From Verrucomicrobiota bacterium (GTDB taxonomy: Bacteria > Verrucomicrobiota > Verrucomicrobiia > Palsa-1439): a DNA stretch of 64,000 nucleotides. The position numbers were made by a program, and so were the translations under genes. Shown piece by piece: positions 1 to 8,873 of this stretch. How positions within the stretch are numbered: the stretch's first letter is position 1; each line of letters starts with the position of its first letter. The DNA lies in assembly GCA_003152315.1 (NCBI GenBank), contig PLZV01000025.1:62001-126000 (forward strand), in the 5' to 3' direction. A model generated the notes under the pieces. That model worked only from the letters and a program-made list of their open reading frames with translations. It did no database searches and was not told the DNA's origin.

Positions 1-474
1 GAGAACGAAATCGAGGTAGTGCACCGGCGCGGGATTCCCGAGGTCGCGTTTGTTATATTGGACCACGTAGGGGATTTGGTCGAGGCTCGTGCCCTGGCGC
101 ACGAGGTTCTCTTCAAGGTTCTTGAAGCTTTCGATGTTCTCTTCCATCTTGTCCCACTGTGAATCCGCGACGAACACAACGCCATCGACACTCCGCAGGA
201 CAAGCTGGCGCGTGGCGTTATAGATGACCTGGCCTGGCACCGTGTACAGCTGGAACTTGGTCTTGAAGCCCTTGACGACCACGGCGTTCAGCGGCAGGAA
301 GTCGAAGAACAGCGTGCGGTCCGCGGCGGTCGCCAGCGAGACGAGCTCACCCTTGTGCGCTTCGGCCACCTGGCTGTGGATATAGGTCAGGTTGGTCGTC
401 TTGCCGCACAGCGCGGGCCCGTAGTAGACGATCTTGAATTGTATTTCTTTGTTGACGTAGTTGATGATCGACAT
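1..474 (-). CDS. mglA: MglA-like Ras-family GTPase, 3' end cut by window edge
   Basis: A small cytoplasmic GTPase of the MglA family, which controls cell polarity and directs gliding or type IV pili in bacteria such as Myxococcus. The first 158 codons are present and the frame is still open at base 1. The N-terminus carries a P-loop (GPALCGKTTN, near residues 20-29), followed by the switch region (LATAADRTLFFDFLP) and an NKRD-type base-recognition motif near the edge (QYNKRDLG). The ATG lies 12 bases after the stop of the roadblock-domain gene and has a good AAGGAG ribosome site about 8 bases upstream, so the two are co-transcribed. MglB-type roadblock proteins are the known GTPase-activating partners of MglA, which fits this pairing. 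The family call is firm; the cellular output (gliding or pilus polarity) is inferred. Confidence 0.93.
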   Translation of the reverse strand, partial: MSIINYVNKEIQFKIVYYGPALCGKTTNLTYIHSQVAEAHKGELVSLATAADRTLFFDFLPLNAVVVKGFKTKFQLYTVPGQVIYNATRQLVLRSVDGVVFVADSQWDKMEENIESFKNLEENLVRQGTSLDQIPYVVQYNKRDLGNPAPVHYLDFVL

Positions 475-486
475 GACTGGGGCTCC

Positions 487-2787
487 TTACACAACGGCCC
501 GCTGACGACACAGCGGGGCAAGTTCCTGGCTGATGCGCTCGCAACGGCGCAACAGCGCTTTGCTGAAGTGACGGTTATCGTGGATGACTACGAGGAAAAT
601 ATCGCCTGCGCGGAAAATGCTGAGTGGTTGCTGATCGGTGAACACTGACAGACGAGTGACCTCTCCCACGCGCAACTCCTTCGTGTAGGTACCCACTTTG
701 TTGAACAATTCCGGAGCGAACACACTGATGGTTTCCTGGTCCAGGTGCGGCGGCAATTGGCCTGTCACAAACACGCCGTCCGACATCGCGAGAATGCAGC
801 CCGCGACTCCCTCGAGTTGGCTCGTGAGTCGCACTACGTCCTGCAGTGTGAGTTCTTCGTTGTGCTCGACTCCGAGCAGGCGGTTGAGTCCACGTCTCGC
901 CGGGCCGGCCAACGCGCGAAACGCCTTGCGGCTGATGCCGGGAATTCCGTGCAAGACTTCCAACGATTGGAATCCGCCGCGGGCATTGCGGGATTCGATG
1001 ATTCGCTGAGCGGCGACAGGACCAACGCCTTCGATACTGGCCAATTCTTCCACCGTGCAGGAATTGAGACGTGCCAGGAGTGAATTCGGAGTCAGAGCCG
1101 AGCTCGATACGGGTGCTGTCGGGGGTGCCACCTGTACCTCGTGTACGACTTCGTCGGCCGGTGCTTCCACCACAGGTGCTGGTGTCTCGGCAACAGGCAC
1201 CGGCGTCTCAACAAAAGTGGGGGTAGGACTGATTACCGGTGTAACTGTCTCCACGATCGGAGCAATGTTCACCGGTTCGGCGGATGCGGTAATCGGCTCG
1301 GGTGTTTGGACGAACACCGATGGTTGTTGCGTCCCTGCCGGCGCGGTTTCCGCGATCGGCGCGTTGGACTGTTGTTCCGCAGGCGCGGACACTTCGGCCA
1401 CGGGTTCTACCTGCGCAACCACTGACTCAATGTCTGGTTCCGACTGGGGTGCGGGTTCAGCGGCTATTGGCTCTACGACGGCGGATTTCTCCGCGAAGAT
1501 GGACAGGCCCTCGTCTTCAAGCGTGCTGGACGTGAACTCGATTGGTGCGGGCGTGGTTTCCGCCGCGATCGACGCGGGCACGAACTCGGGTTGCACCGGC
1601 TCGGGAGCGCGGACTTCGACGGGAGCGGGCGTGGAAGATTTTTCTGTGAACGGAGTAGGGATCTCGCTGTCGCTGAAATCGATCTCCTGCAATTCCGAGG
1701 AGTTCGACTGACTGACGAAGAGATTGGGCGGCAGTTGTGTGACGATCTCCTGCAACGCAATCGGTATGGTCTCATCGGAAATTTGGGGCAGCGGCGAAGC
1801 CAGGATACCGCGCGGCATCAGGCCCACAGCAACGCCCAAGGGCAGGCGGACCCGCGCGATCTTCAATTGCGGCAACACCAGGTCGGACGGCAACGCGATG
1901 CGCGAATCCAGATCGATGCGCCGCCACAGGTCGGTGCGCGGGCAGACGAAATACTGATCCGGCATGACAGCGACGAGGCTCCGTAGACTGACGGTAATCT
2001 GATTATCATTGGACGGAGCCAAGGGTGCGGCAATCTCGGGCAAAGGTTCATCCATCGCGGGAATGGGTTTGGCCATGACCACCGCCAGGGGGCGCGGGGG
2101 TGGCGCGTATTCTCTGATCGGCTCGGGGGACTTGTTTTCGGATGACCTCGCCAAGACGACTGGTTCCGGTGCTTTCGGCGCGAGAATCGCAACAGTTTCT
2201 TCCATCCCGGCAGTCTCTCGGGGAATGATGTCCTTATCGGAATCGTCAAAGAGCTTCGGGAATTGCGTGAACTCCGGCGTATCGATATCGAGCGCTGTCT
2301 GGTCCTGGTGCTGTAGCAAGTCGGCAGGCAACGCGCTCACCACTTCCGCGAGTGGCAACACGACCGCATATTGACTGTTCCCGTTGGACAACGGACGGCG
2401 CACGGCGTTATCCGGCAACAGGGTCATCAAGTCGGCCAGTGCAATAGTGACCCGGCCAGTGGCCAGTTGCGGAAGCACCCAGTCTACGGGAATGTTGATC
2501 GTGATGCGTGCCTGTGTTTCTGCCGTCGCCGGGGAGAGGAAACCTGTGGGCAACTGTTGAGAAATCGCACCCAGGGCAATCGGGATCGTCTGCCCGTTTG
2601 ACGATGGCGTACGTGACTCGCGGCCCAGACGATTACCCGCCGACGAGCCGGGCGATGGCTCGACATCGGCGGAAGTGATTAACTGCGTCTCAGCCAAGTG
2701 CAGGTTTGGAGGTGCCGTGGGGCATGGCGCAGCGGCGACAACCTTGGTTGGCTCGACCCTAGAACTGCGAAAAAACGGCAATCTCAT
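487..2787 (-). CDS. Repeat-rich scaffold with ComEA-type HhH and C-terminal roadblock (MglB-like) domain
   Basis: A 766-residue protein with three visible parts. Residues 1 to about 350 contain several copies of a loose motif of the form I-x-I-x-L-x-x-[LIV]-x-x-x-LP-x-x-[LF], for example TIPIALGAISQQLPTGF and TIPIALQEIVTQLPPNLF. Next comes a long Pro/Ala/Glu/Val-rich low-complexity stretch to about residue 590. Then follows a helix-hairpin-helix segment (LNSCTVEELASIEGVGPVAA) and a roadblock/LC7 domain over the last 110 residues. Roadblock domains are found in MglB, the GAP of MglA, and mglA follows directly. I chose the ATG at 2787 because it has a purine-rich AAGAAG stretch just upstream; an in-frame TTG at 2859 would add 24 residues but lacks a ribosome site. 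HhH motifs usually bind DNA, so one fused to a polarity domain is unusual. The scaffold role is inferred. Confidence 0.85.
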   Translation of the reverse strand: MRLPFFRSSRVEPTKVVAAAPCPTAPPNLHLAETQLITSADVEPSPGSSAGNRLGRESRTPSSNGQTIPIALGAISQQLPTGFLSPATAETQARITINIPVDWVLPQLATGRVTIALADLMTLLPDNAVRRPLSNGNSQYAVVLPLAEVVSALPADLLQHQDQTALDIDTPEFTQFPKLFDDSDKDIIPRETAGMEETVAILAPKAPEPVVLARSSENKSPEPIREYAPPPRPLAVVMAKPIPAMDEPLPEIAAPLAPSNDNQITVSLRSLVAVMPDQYFVCPRTDLWRRIDLDSRIALPSDLVLPQLKIARVRLPLGVAVGLMPRGILASPLPQISDETIPIALQEIVTQLPPNLFVSQSNSSELQEIDFSDSEIPTPFTEKSSTPAPVEVRAPEPVQPEFVPASIAAETTPAPIEFTSSTLEDEGLSIFAEKSAVVEPIAAEPAPQSEPDIESVVAQVEPVAEVSAPAEQQSNAPIAETAPAGTQQPSVFVQTPEPITASAEPVNIAPIVETVTPVISPTPTFVETPVPVAETPAPVVEAPADEVVHEVQVAPPTAPVSSSALTPNSLLARLNSCTVEELASIEGVGPVAAQRIIESRNARGGFQSLEVLHGIPGISRKAFRALAGPARRGLNRLLGVEHNEELTLQDVVRLTSQLEGVAGCILAMSDGVFVTGQLPPHLDQETISVFAPELFNKVGTYTKELRVGEVTRLSVFTDQQPLSIFRAGDIFLVVIHDNRHFSKALLRRCERISQELAPLCRQRAVV

Positions 2788-2954
2788 GTTTCTTCTTAAC
2801 TCGGTAATTTCCCGAATGATTTGCGAGGAGTTATTGAGCAGCCGGTATGCCACGACCAAGTCCGTACGGCAGAATATGACAAACCTGTTATCACAAGCGC
2901 CAAAATCTCAGGTTTGCGAGCTGAAAGGAGCCAACTGGAGGCTCGCCAGGTGGT

Positions 2955-4667
2955 TTAGAGTTCGCTGCCCGAGACTCGTAGAACTTCGTCGAGAGAGGTG
3001 AGGCCGGCCTTGGCCTTTTCGAGGCCCGACATCCGTAGCGTTTTCAGGCCTTCCTTTAACGCCAGGTCTTTGAGGCCTTTGGTGCTGGTGTCGTGCAGGA
3101 TTAGCTCGCGAAGTGCGTTCGTGACGCCCAGCACTTCCAGGATCGCCATGCGCCCGAGAAAGCCCGAGTCCTTGCAGCGCGAGCAACCCCGGCCGCGATA
3201 GTAGGTGTTGGCCGCGGCTTCTTCCTGGCTCAGGCTGAGTCGCGTGATTACATCCGCCGGGACCTTGAAGGCTTCCTTGCAGTGCGGGCAGATCTTGCGG
3301 ACGAGACGTTGTGCGCAGACCATCAACACGGATGAACTCACGAGGAAGGGCTCGATGCCCATGTCCACCATGCGAGCGATGGCACCGGGCGCGTCGTTGG
3401 TGTGCAGCGTGGAGAGCACCAAGTGACCCGTCAAGGCGGCTTTCACCGCGATGTCGGCGGTTTCAGAGTCGCGAATTTCGCCGACCATAACAATGTCAGG
3501 GTCCTGACGCAGGATCGAACGCAAACCCCCGGCAAATGTCAGCCCGACCTCGGGTTTCACCTGCACCTGGTTGACGCCGAGCATCTGGTATTCGACAGGG
3601 TCCTCAACGGTCACGATATTCACGTCGCTCGTGTTCAACTGCGTGAGCACGGCGTAGAGTGTGGACGTTTTGCCTGAGCCCGTCGGACCCGTCATCAAGA
3701 TCATTCCGTGCGGCGCGTCAATGGCGTTTTTGAACTTCTGCAATTCGTCAGGTGCAAGCCCCAAACTTTCGAGGTTCATGTTGAGATTGCCCTTGTCGAG
3801 CACACGCATGACGATTTTTTCGCCGTGAATGGTCGGCAGGATCGAAACGCGCAAATCGACTTCGCGGCCGGCGAGTTTGATGCGAAAGCGACCGTCTTGT
3901 GGCAGGCGGCGTTCGGCGATGTCGAGGTTCGCCATGATCTTGATGCGCGAGGCGATGGCCGGCTGCAGGCCCTTGGGCGGCGCGGCCGAGTCGTAGAGCA
4001 TGCCGTCCACGCGGTAGCGGAGACGCAGTTGTTTCTCGAACGGCTCGATGTGAATGTCACTGGCGCGGTCTTTGATGGCCTGGACGAGCATGAGATTGAC
4101 CAGCTTGATAACCGGGCCTTCCTCGCTGCTTTCCACGAGCTGGTCGAGGTTGATTTCCTCCTGGCCTTCCTTGGCCAGCTCGACATCGGAAACGTCGACG
4201 TCCTTCAGAATCGCGTCAATACCGCCGCTGACCTGCGTCTGGGCGTTGTTGAGGAAATCGACAACAGCCTTCTCGGTGCTGATTAACGGGATAATCTGCA
4301 GATTGGCGCGCATGCGGCGCAAATCATCAAGCGCCAGGACGTTCAGCGGATCCGCCATCGCCACAAACAGCCTTTTGCCGAGGCGGGCGACCGCGACCAT
4401 CTTGTAGGTCTGTGCAAGGTCCTTCGGGATGAGATCGATAACATCCTGCGGGACGCGCATCTTTGCCAACGTGATGGGCGACGCGCCGAGGCAGCGGCCC
4501 ATGCTGACCATCATGTCTTGATCGGTTACGAGTTGCTTCTCGATGAGCAACTTCAGCAGACGGCCGCCTTGCTTCTTTTGCAGCTCAAGTGCCTCGGTGA
4601 GTTGCTCTTGCGTCAGCAACCCATCAGCGAGCAGGGTGTCGGCTATTCTTTCCCCGAATGATTTCAT
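2955..4667 (-). CDS. pilB: PilB/GspE-family assembly ATPase
   Basis: The hexameric ATPase that powers extension of type IV pili or type II secretion pseudopili at the inner membrane. The 570-residue length is normal for PilB. It has an N-terminal MshEN-like domain (about residues 1-150), a Walker A motif GPTGSGKT at 327-334, an Asp box and Walker B around DPDIVMVGEIRD at 390-400, and a tetracysteine zinc site at C460, C463, C495 and C498. The ATG overlaps the stop of the preceding TPR-MshEN gene by four bases (ATGA), so translation is probably coupled. Downstream are the roadblock scaffold and mglA, which suggests polarity control of the same machine. No pilin or PilC gene is visible here, so PilB and GspE/MshE assignments cannot be separated with certainty. 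Confidence 0.93.
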   Translation of the reverse strand: MKSFGERIADTLLADGLLTQEQLTEALELQKKQGGRLLKLLIEKQLVTDQDMMVSMGRCLGASPITLAKMRVPQDVIDLIPKDLAQTYKMVAVARLGKRLFVAMADPLNVLALDDLRRMRANLQIIPLISTEKAVVDFLNNAQTQVSGGIDAILKDVDVSDVELAKEGQEEINLDQLVESSEEGPVIKLVNLMLVQAIKDRASDIHIEPFEKQLRLRYRVDGMLYDSAAPPKGLQPAIASRIKIMANLDIAERRLPQDGRFRIKLAGREVDLRVSILPTIHGEKIVMRVLDKGNLNMNLESLGLAPDELQKFKNAIDAPHGMILMTGPTGSGKTSTLYAVLTQLNTSDVNIVTVEDPVEYQMLGVNQVQVKPEVGLTFAGGLRSILRQDPDIVMVGEIRDSETADIAVKAALTGHLVLSTLHTNDAPGAIARMVDMGIEPFLVSSSVLMVCAQRLVRKICPHCKEAFKVPADVITRLSLSQEEAAANTYYRGRGCSRCKDSGFLGRMAILEVLGVTNALRELILHDTSTKGLKDLALKEGLKTLRMSGLEKAKAGLTSLDEVLRVSGSEL

Positions 4668-5590
4668 GGCATACCGGAAATGCGAGTGCCTTGTGGGTGT
4701 TTCGTGTCGAGTCCATGCGCTCGCCGCAGCGCGGTGTGGATTTCCTCGGGTGAAGTTACATACCAGAAGACGTTGTAAGCCAGCATGACTTCGGCCTGGC
4801 TGCGCAATTGCAGGTCGAACGGATTAGCGGTTGCGATCAACACGGAGCGGCTAATCAGGTCAAATGGGACAATGCAATTCTCAAAGCAGATTTCCCGTGG
4901 CAGCAGGCAGACCGCATCGCGGTCCACGTCGTAGGTCGAAAGTGGCAGATAGGGCAGGCCACTGCGGTCGACAAGTAAGGAGAGGAAGTCTTCCAACTTG
5001 ATAAGTTGTTCGTCGATGAGCAACTGCGGGAGAGTGAGGGACTGCGCGCTTTCACCGTTGCCCGCTGGACTCGACGCAAGGCGCTTGAGCAGTGGTTCGA
5101 CAGCCTGCGCTGTGATCACTTTCTCGGCGAGGAGCACGTCGACCAACGCCTTGTTACCGTTTTCGGGTGCCTGTTTCGCTGGAGAAGAAGAGGGGGGCGC
5201 CGCTGCCCCGGCGACCAGCGTCGGGGCAGATGGTGTCGGCTTGGAGTCCTCACGCAACGACGGCGCCCCAGAGGGTTGACGGGCAGTGGAAAGCTGAGAG
5301 GTTTTTGCCTCGATTTCCGAAAGAGCAGCCAGCACTTCGGGGTCATCGGGGTATTCCTGCAGGATTCCTTCGAACTCGAGGATCGCTTGCGAAATTTGAC
5401 CGAGAGAAATGTGGGCTTTTGCCAGTTTCTTCGAGGCGCGCAAACTCTCCGGACGCCGGCCCAGTTTGCTGTAGGCCTCCTTGAGGATTTCCCAGGACTG
5501 GTAATCTTCCGGCTGGGACTCCGTAATCGCTTCGAACATCTCGACGGTTCGAAGCAGTTGCTGGGTTTCGTCTTCTGAAATGCTGGCCAT
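4664..5590 (-). CDS. TPR protein with degenerate GspE/MshEN N-terminal-type domain
   Basis: A 308-residue cytoplasmic protein with no ATPase core. The first 110 residues are TPR-like helices (SWEILKEAYSKLGRRPE, ILEFEGILQEYPDDPEVLAA). A Pro/Ala/Ser linker follows. The C-terminal half resembles the N-terminal domain of PilB/GspE ATPases (LLAEKVITAQAVEPLLKRL, LLIDEQLIKLEDFLSLLVDR, SVLIATANPFDLQLRSQAEV), a fold that binds c-di-GMP in MshE. I chose the ATG at 5590 because it has a GGAG site about 10 bases upstream; a start at 5626 would add 12 residues with no ribosome site. It overlaps pilB by four bases, so it is probably a dedicated partner or regulator of that ATPase. Whether it binds c-di-GMP cannot be read from the sequence. 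Confidence 0.8.
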   Translation of the reverse strand: MASISEDETQQLLRTVEMFEAITESQPEDYQSWEILKEAYSKLGRRPESLRASKKLAKAHISLGQISQAILEFEGILQEYPDDPEVLAALSEIEAKTSQLSTARQPSGAPSLREDSKPTPSAPTLVAGAAAPPSSSPAKQAPENGNKALVDVLLAEKVITAQAVEPLLKRLASSPAGNGESAQSLTLPQLLIDEQLIKLEDFLSLLVDRSGLPYLPLSTYDVDRDAVCLLPREICFENCIVPFDLISRSVLIATANPFDLQLRSQAEVMLAYNVFWYVTSPEEIHTALRRAHGLDTKHPQGTRISGMP

Positions 5591-5909
5591 GTTCGAGCAC
5601 TCCAAGCTCGGCCCTTGATAAAGCACCCGACATGCCAGCGCCGGAGAGGGATAGGATGAAAAATCGGCTACCCGGCTGGTCTCGAATCAGGAAAACCGCC
5701 GACATGCTTTCTCTCCAACGAGCTTAGAGACAATTCAGGCAGTCCTGACGGGACTGTGACCGGTGTTCGCGGTCTTTCGCTGCCAATGAGACTTGGGCGC
5801 TTTGTCAGCGCAGATTAGCGAGTCTTAGTAACGCCTCTTTGACAGTTTTGTTTAGACGAGAACGAGAATCCGGGCACGAATTCCTTCCCCGTCACACCTA
5901 TGTACGCTC
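5591..5909. other. Intergenic region containing a tRNA-Gln 3'-end remnant
   Basis: No convincing gene lies in these 319 bases between the membrane-TPR gene and the TPR-MshEN gene. The notable content is a degenerate copy of the 3' end of tRNA-Gln at 5664-5700. The rest shows no clear terminator or promoter. Confidence 0.6.
5664..5700 (-). repeat. Degenerate tRNA-Gln 3'-end fragment, possible att scar
   Basis: On the plus strand this segment reads ggctacccggctggtctcga and continues with atcaggaaa. The real tRNA-Gln reads ggctgcccggcctggactcg and continues aaccaggaaa. Roughly 27 of 32 positions match with one gap, covering the acceptor 3' strand and the T arm. Both copies face the same way and flank the membrane-TPR gene. 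That is the arrangement left when an element integrates into the 3' end of a tRNA gene. No integrase remains. A decayed independent tRNA gene is the main alternative. Confidence 0.5.
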
Positions 5910-7667
5910 CTAGCGATTGCCAGCGTCTTTGGGATTCCCGGTTTGCCCCAAGGCGATCTCCAGGTTGCGACGCGCATCGGCGTAACCAGGATTGATCCGC
6001 AAGGCTTGTCTCCAATTCTCAATCGCCTCCTGTACGCGGCCCAGATGTGCCAAGGCGACCCCTAAGTTGTTGTATGCTTCGGGGCTACCAGGATGAATTC
6101 GCACCGCTTGCTCGTACCGCGCGATCGCTTCTTGCACTTGGCCCATTTGCAGCAACGTGCTGCCCAAATTGATGAGAGCCTCGTTGTAATCGGGGTCGAT
6201 TCGTAGTGCCTGCTCGAACTGACTGACTGCCTCTCGCACGTGCCCCTTTCGCAGCAAGATGGTACCCAGATTACTATGCGCCTCGGCGTAATGCTCAACG
6301 CTTGCCAACAAGTTAAATGCCACCGAAAAGCCAAGCATCAAACCCCAACCCCACCGCGCCGCGCGCCGCCAGACAAGTCGGCCAGCCAGTGCGTGCTCTA
6401 ATCCGAGGATGCCAACGACAGCCAGCAAAATCAGGGCGGGTAGGAAGTCCACCTCATAGCGGAAGCTCGCGCTCCAGAAGAGGCCAATGGTCAACGCGCA
6501 AGCCCCGAAAAGCAGGGCCACCGCCGTGACAAACCAGCGCAGGATCAAGGCGGCCTGCCCCGGCTGACTTCGCCACGCTAACGGCACGGCCAGCGCCATC
6601 CACACCAGCGGAATATTGGTCAGGATACCGTAGGGATTGCGAACCTGCGCATAGCCCGCCGGCAGGAGTGGCACAGCCGCTTCACGGATGTAGGGGGAAA
6701 GAGTGCTCCAGCGCGCCGGCTCCAGGAAAAAGACCCGGAAATTGAACCAAAGATAATGCAGACTGAAGAGTTGCCGCGTAACCTGCCGCTCCCCGGCCAA
6801 CGCATAGTGCATTCCGAATTCGAACGGATTGTCGAATCGCAGGGCGTTGTAGAGCAGCAATCCCAACCCTATGAGTACTATTGGGCCTGTCGCCGCGATT
6901 AGCAGAGCCCCAATCTGCCGCCGCTCGTGCCACGCTTGGGCCACTGGCACCAGCAGGATGACCGCACCAAACAGCAAATTCGGCCGTGCCCCCACTGCCA
7001 ACCCGTAAACAACACTTGCCAACGCCAGCCACCGACAACTCCGCTCCGGCTCATGTAATGCACACCAAATTGCCACCAGTGCCAACATCGTCAGCATGTA
7101 CCCACAACTGATCGGTACCTGGTAAACATCGGCCTCCGACAATAGTGCCGGCACGCCTGTCGCCAAGCCGAGTGCAAGCATGCCGGCGGTTAGCACGCCG
7201 ACCCTGATTTCTGCAAAGTAGCGCCGCCAAATCGCCCGCAGCAGCCCCGCGCTGGCCAGGAAGCCCAAGCTACAGAAGATTGCCACAGCCTGCCTCTGAA
7301 ACAGGTAGTGGCCGGTTAGTGCGACGAACGGCCAGAATAAGATCAACGCAGGAGTAATCCCAAAGTAAAGGTAGAGCCGGCCTTTGTAGTAGCTCAGGTC
7401 GAGCATCCGATGAGGTGGCACTCGGTAGAGATCATTCGCAGTGGGATCATATGGATCTGCCAGATGTATGAACTCGGCAGGAACCTCTTTTGCCAGGCTA
7501 AGATGACCCTCACGGAAACCCTGCACGAGCAAATTGTAGGGCGTCTCAGCGGCACTGGGGCTCAGTAATTCCAGCAAGCCAGACTGGGTCATGTATGCGT
7601 AAATGCCGATGACGAGGGAGCACGCCAGGGCCAGTGGTTTCCAGGCGCATTTCATCACCCCACGCAT
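5910..7667 (-). CDS. Multi-pass membrane protein with C-terminal TPR repeats
   Basis: A 585-residue inner-membrane protein. About ten hydrophobic segments run from residue 10 to about 440, in the style of lipid-linked sugar glycosyltransferases (GT-C/PMT-like). A soluble tail from about 460 carries three or more TPR units (SNLGTILLRKGHVREAVSQF, EALINLGSTLLQMGQVQEAI, AYNNLGVALAHLGRVQEAIE). A periplasmic loop after the first helix contains acidic residues (HLADPYDPTANDL), but I cannot identify a definite catalytic motif. The ATG at 7667 has GGGAGG only 2-3 bases upstream, so the ATG at 7655 may be the real start. The gene stands alone between tRNA-Gln and a tRNA fragment, so it may be laterally acquired. 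The glycosyltransferase role is a guess from topology. Confidence 0.75.
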   Translation of the reverse strand: MRGVMKCAWKPLALACSLVIGIYAYMTQSGLLELLSPSAAETPYNLLVQGFREGHLSLAKEVPAEFIHLADPYDPTANDLYRVPPHRMLDLSYYKGRLYLYFGITPALILFWPFVALTGHYLFQRQAVAIFCSLGFLASAGLLRAIWRRYFAEIRVGVLTAGMLALGLATGVPALLSEADVYQVPISCGYMLTMLALVAIWCALHEPERSCRWLALASVVYGLAVGARPNLLFGAVILLVPVAQAWHERRQIGALLIAATGPIVLIGLGLLLYNALRFDNPFEFGMHYALAGERQVTRQLFSLHYLWFNFRVFFLEPARWSTLSPYIREAAVPLLPAGYAQVRNPYGILTNIPLVWMALAVPLAWRSQPGQAALILRWFVTAVALLFGACALTIGLFWSASFRYEVDFLPALILLAVVGILGLEHALAGRLVWRRAARWGWGLMLGFSVAFNLLASVEHYAEAHSNLGTILLRKGHVREAVSQFEQALRIDPDYNEALINLGSTLLQMGQVQEAIARYEQAVRIHPGSPEAYNNLGVALAHLGRVQEAIENWRQALRINPGYADARRNLEIALGQTGNPKDAGNR

Positions 7668-7822
7668 TCCCTCCCGTGAATGGATCGTCGACGCATGCTT
7701 TCAATGGTCATGCGCAGTCTAGCGAGAGAGAGATACCTCCACAAGCTCGGTGTATGTCAGAGCGCTTAATTTGGAGAGCTTCAGACGGTCAGAGATGGTG
7801 AAGAGACACGGCAGGCGAAAAG

Positions 7823-7897
7823 TGGCTGCCCGGCCTGGACTCGAACCAGGAAATACGGCTCCAAAGGCCGCTGTGTTACCAATTACACTACCGGGCA
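7823..7897 (-). tRNA. tRNA-Gln(TTG), CCA encoded
   Basis: Read on the minus strand, this folds into a complete cloverleaf: acceptor TGCCCGG/CCGGGCA, D arm GTGTAATTGGTAACAC, anticodon stem GCGGC/GCCGT around loop CTTTGGA (anticodon TTG, glutamine), T arm CCTGG-TTCGAGT-CCAGG, discriminator G and an encoded CCA. The length is 75 bases including CCA. Confidence 0.97.
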
Positions 7898-7927
7898 AGC
7901 TGTCCCGCATTCGTCGGGATCACATCG

Positions 7928-8809
7928 TCACGCAGGACGCGCGGGAGCGAATTGCGTCACCTGCGTCCACATACTCGGCCCAAATTGTTCACGAACCTTC
8001 CGCGCGGACGTTTTCGCAAGTTTCGCATCCGGAAACAGTCCGAACACCGTGGCACCACTGCCGCTCATCAGAGCGCCTACTGCGCCGTCGTCACGCATGG
8101 CCCTCTTGATCAATTCCAGCACGGGAAACTTGCGAATCGACGGCGCTTCCAGCGAGTTGAACAGGCATCGCGAAACACCTGTCAGGTCGTCCTCGGCCAG
8201 CGCGCGCAGCAGGAGACTAACTTCTGGCGGAGGCCCTGTCAACCGCGACTCGGGCGCGGCCTTGGCCCAGCTTTCATAGGCCCATTTCGTCGAGATGCCG
8301 AAACCGGGGTTTACCAGCAGGATCGCTCCCGAGAGCTTACACGGGACCGGCTCGATTTTCTCGCCGCGCCCACGGCAGAGGGCCGCGCCGCCGGCCATGA
8401 AGAAATTGATGTCCGAACCCAGGCTCGCGGCGAGCGTGTGCAGTTTCTCGCTCGGGGTATTCAGCTTCCACAGTCGATCCAGTCCGAGCAGCGTCGCCGC
8501 CGCGTTGCTGCTGCCGCCGCCAAGACCTGCCGCGAGTGGCGTGCGTTTCTTTAGGCCGATTTTTGCGCCCCTGTCCGTGCCGAACGCTTCTGCCATCACC
8601 TTGGCTGCCCGTACCGCCAGGTTCGAATCATCCGTTGGCAGGCGGGGATCGTCACACGCCAGTGTGATGCCGGTTTTGCGGGACTGCAGTGCGATCTGAT
8701 CGCCGAAATCAAGCGGGAGCATCACCGTTTCCAGTTCGTGATAGCCGTCCGGCCGCTTCCCGACGATGCGTAAGTACAGATTGATCTTCGCGGGCGAAAA
8801 GATGGTCAA
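7928..8809 (-). CDS. ispE: 4-diphosphocytidyl-2-C-methyl-D-erythritol kinase
   Basis: Phosphorylates CDP-methylerythritol in the MEP pathway of isoprenoid synthesis, in the cytoplasm. The 293-residue length is typical. The GHMP-kinase features are clear: an N-terminal FSPAKINLYLRI, the glycine/serine-rich ATP loop PLAAGLGGGSSNAAA, and a C-terminal MSGSGATVFGLF. The apparent start is TTG at 8809, with no in-frame ATG or GTG upstream that keeps the conserved N-terminus, so this is a rare-start gene. It is divergent from pyrF, with 64 bases between the two starts. The tRNA-Gln lies just downstream. Confidence 0.96.
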   Translation of the reverse strand: MTIFSPAKINLYLRIVGKRPDGYHELETVMLPLDFGDQIALQSRKTGITLACDDPRLPTDDSNLAVRAAKVMAEAFGTDRGAKIGLKKRTPLAAGLGGGSSNAAATLLGLDRLWKLNTPSEKLHTLAASLGSDINFFMAGGAALCRGRGEKIEPVPCKLSGAILLVNPGFGISTKWAYESWAKAAPESRLTGPPPEVSLLLRALAEDDLTGVSRCLFNSLEAPSIRKFPVLELIKRAMRDDGAVGALMSGSGATVFGLFPDAKLAKTSARKVREQFGPSMWTQVTQFAPARPA

Positions 8810-8873
8810 CGTCTGGCCCGTCCCCGCTGTTGCGCTTGTGTCGTCACGAAGTTTTCCCTACCATGCGCCTTGG

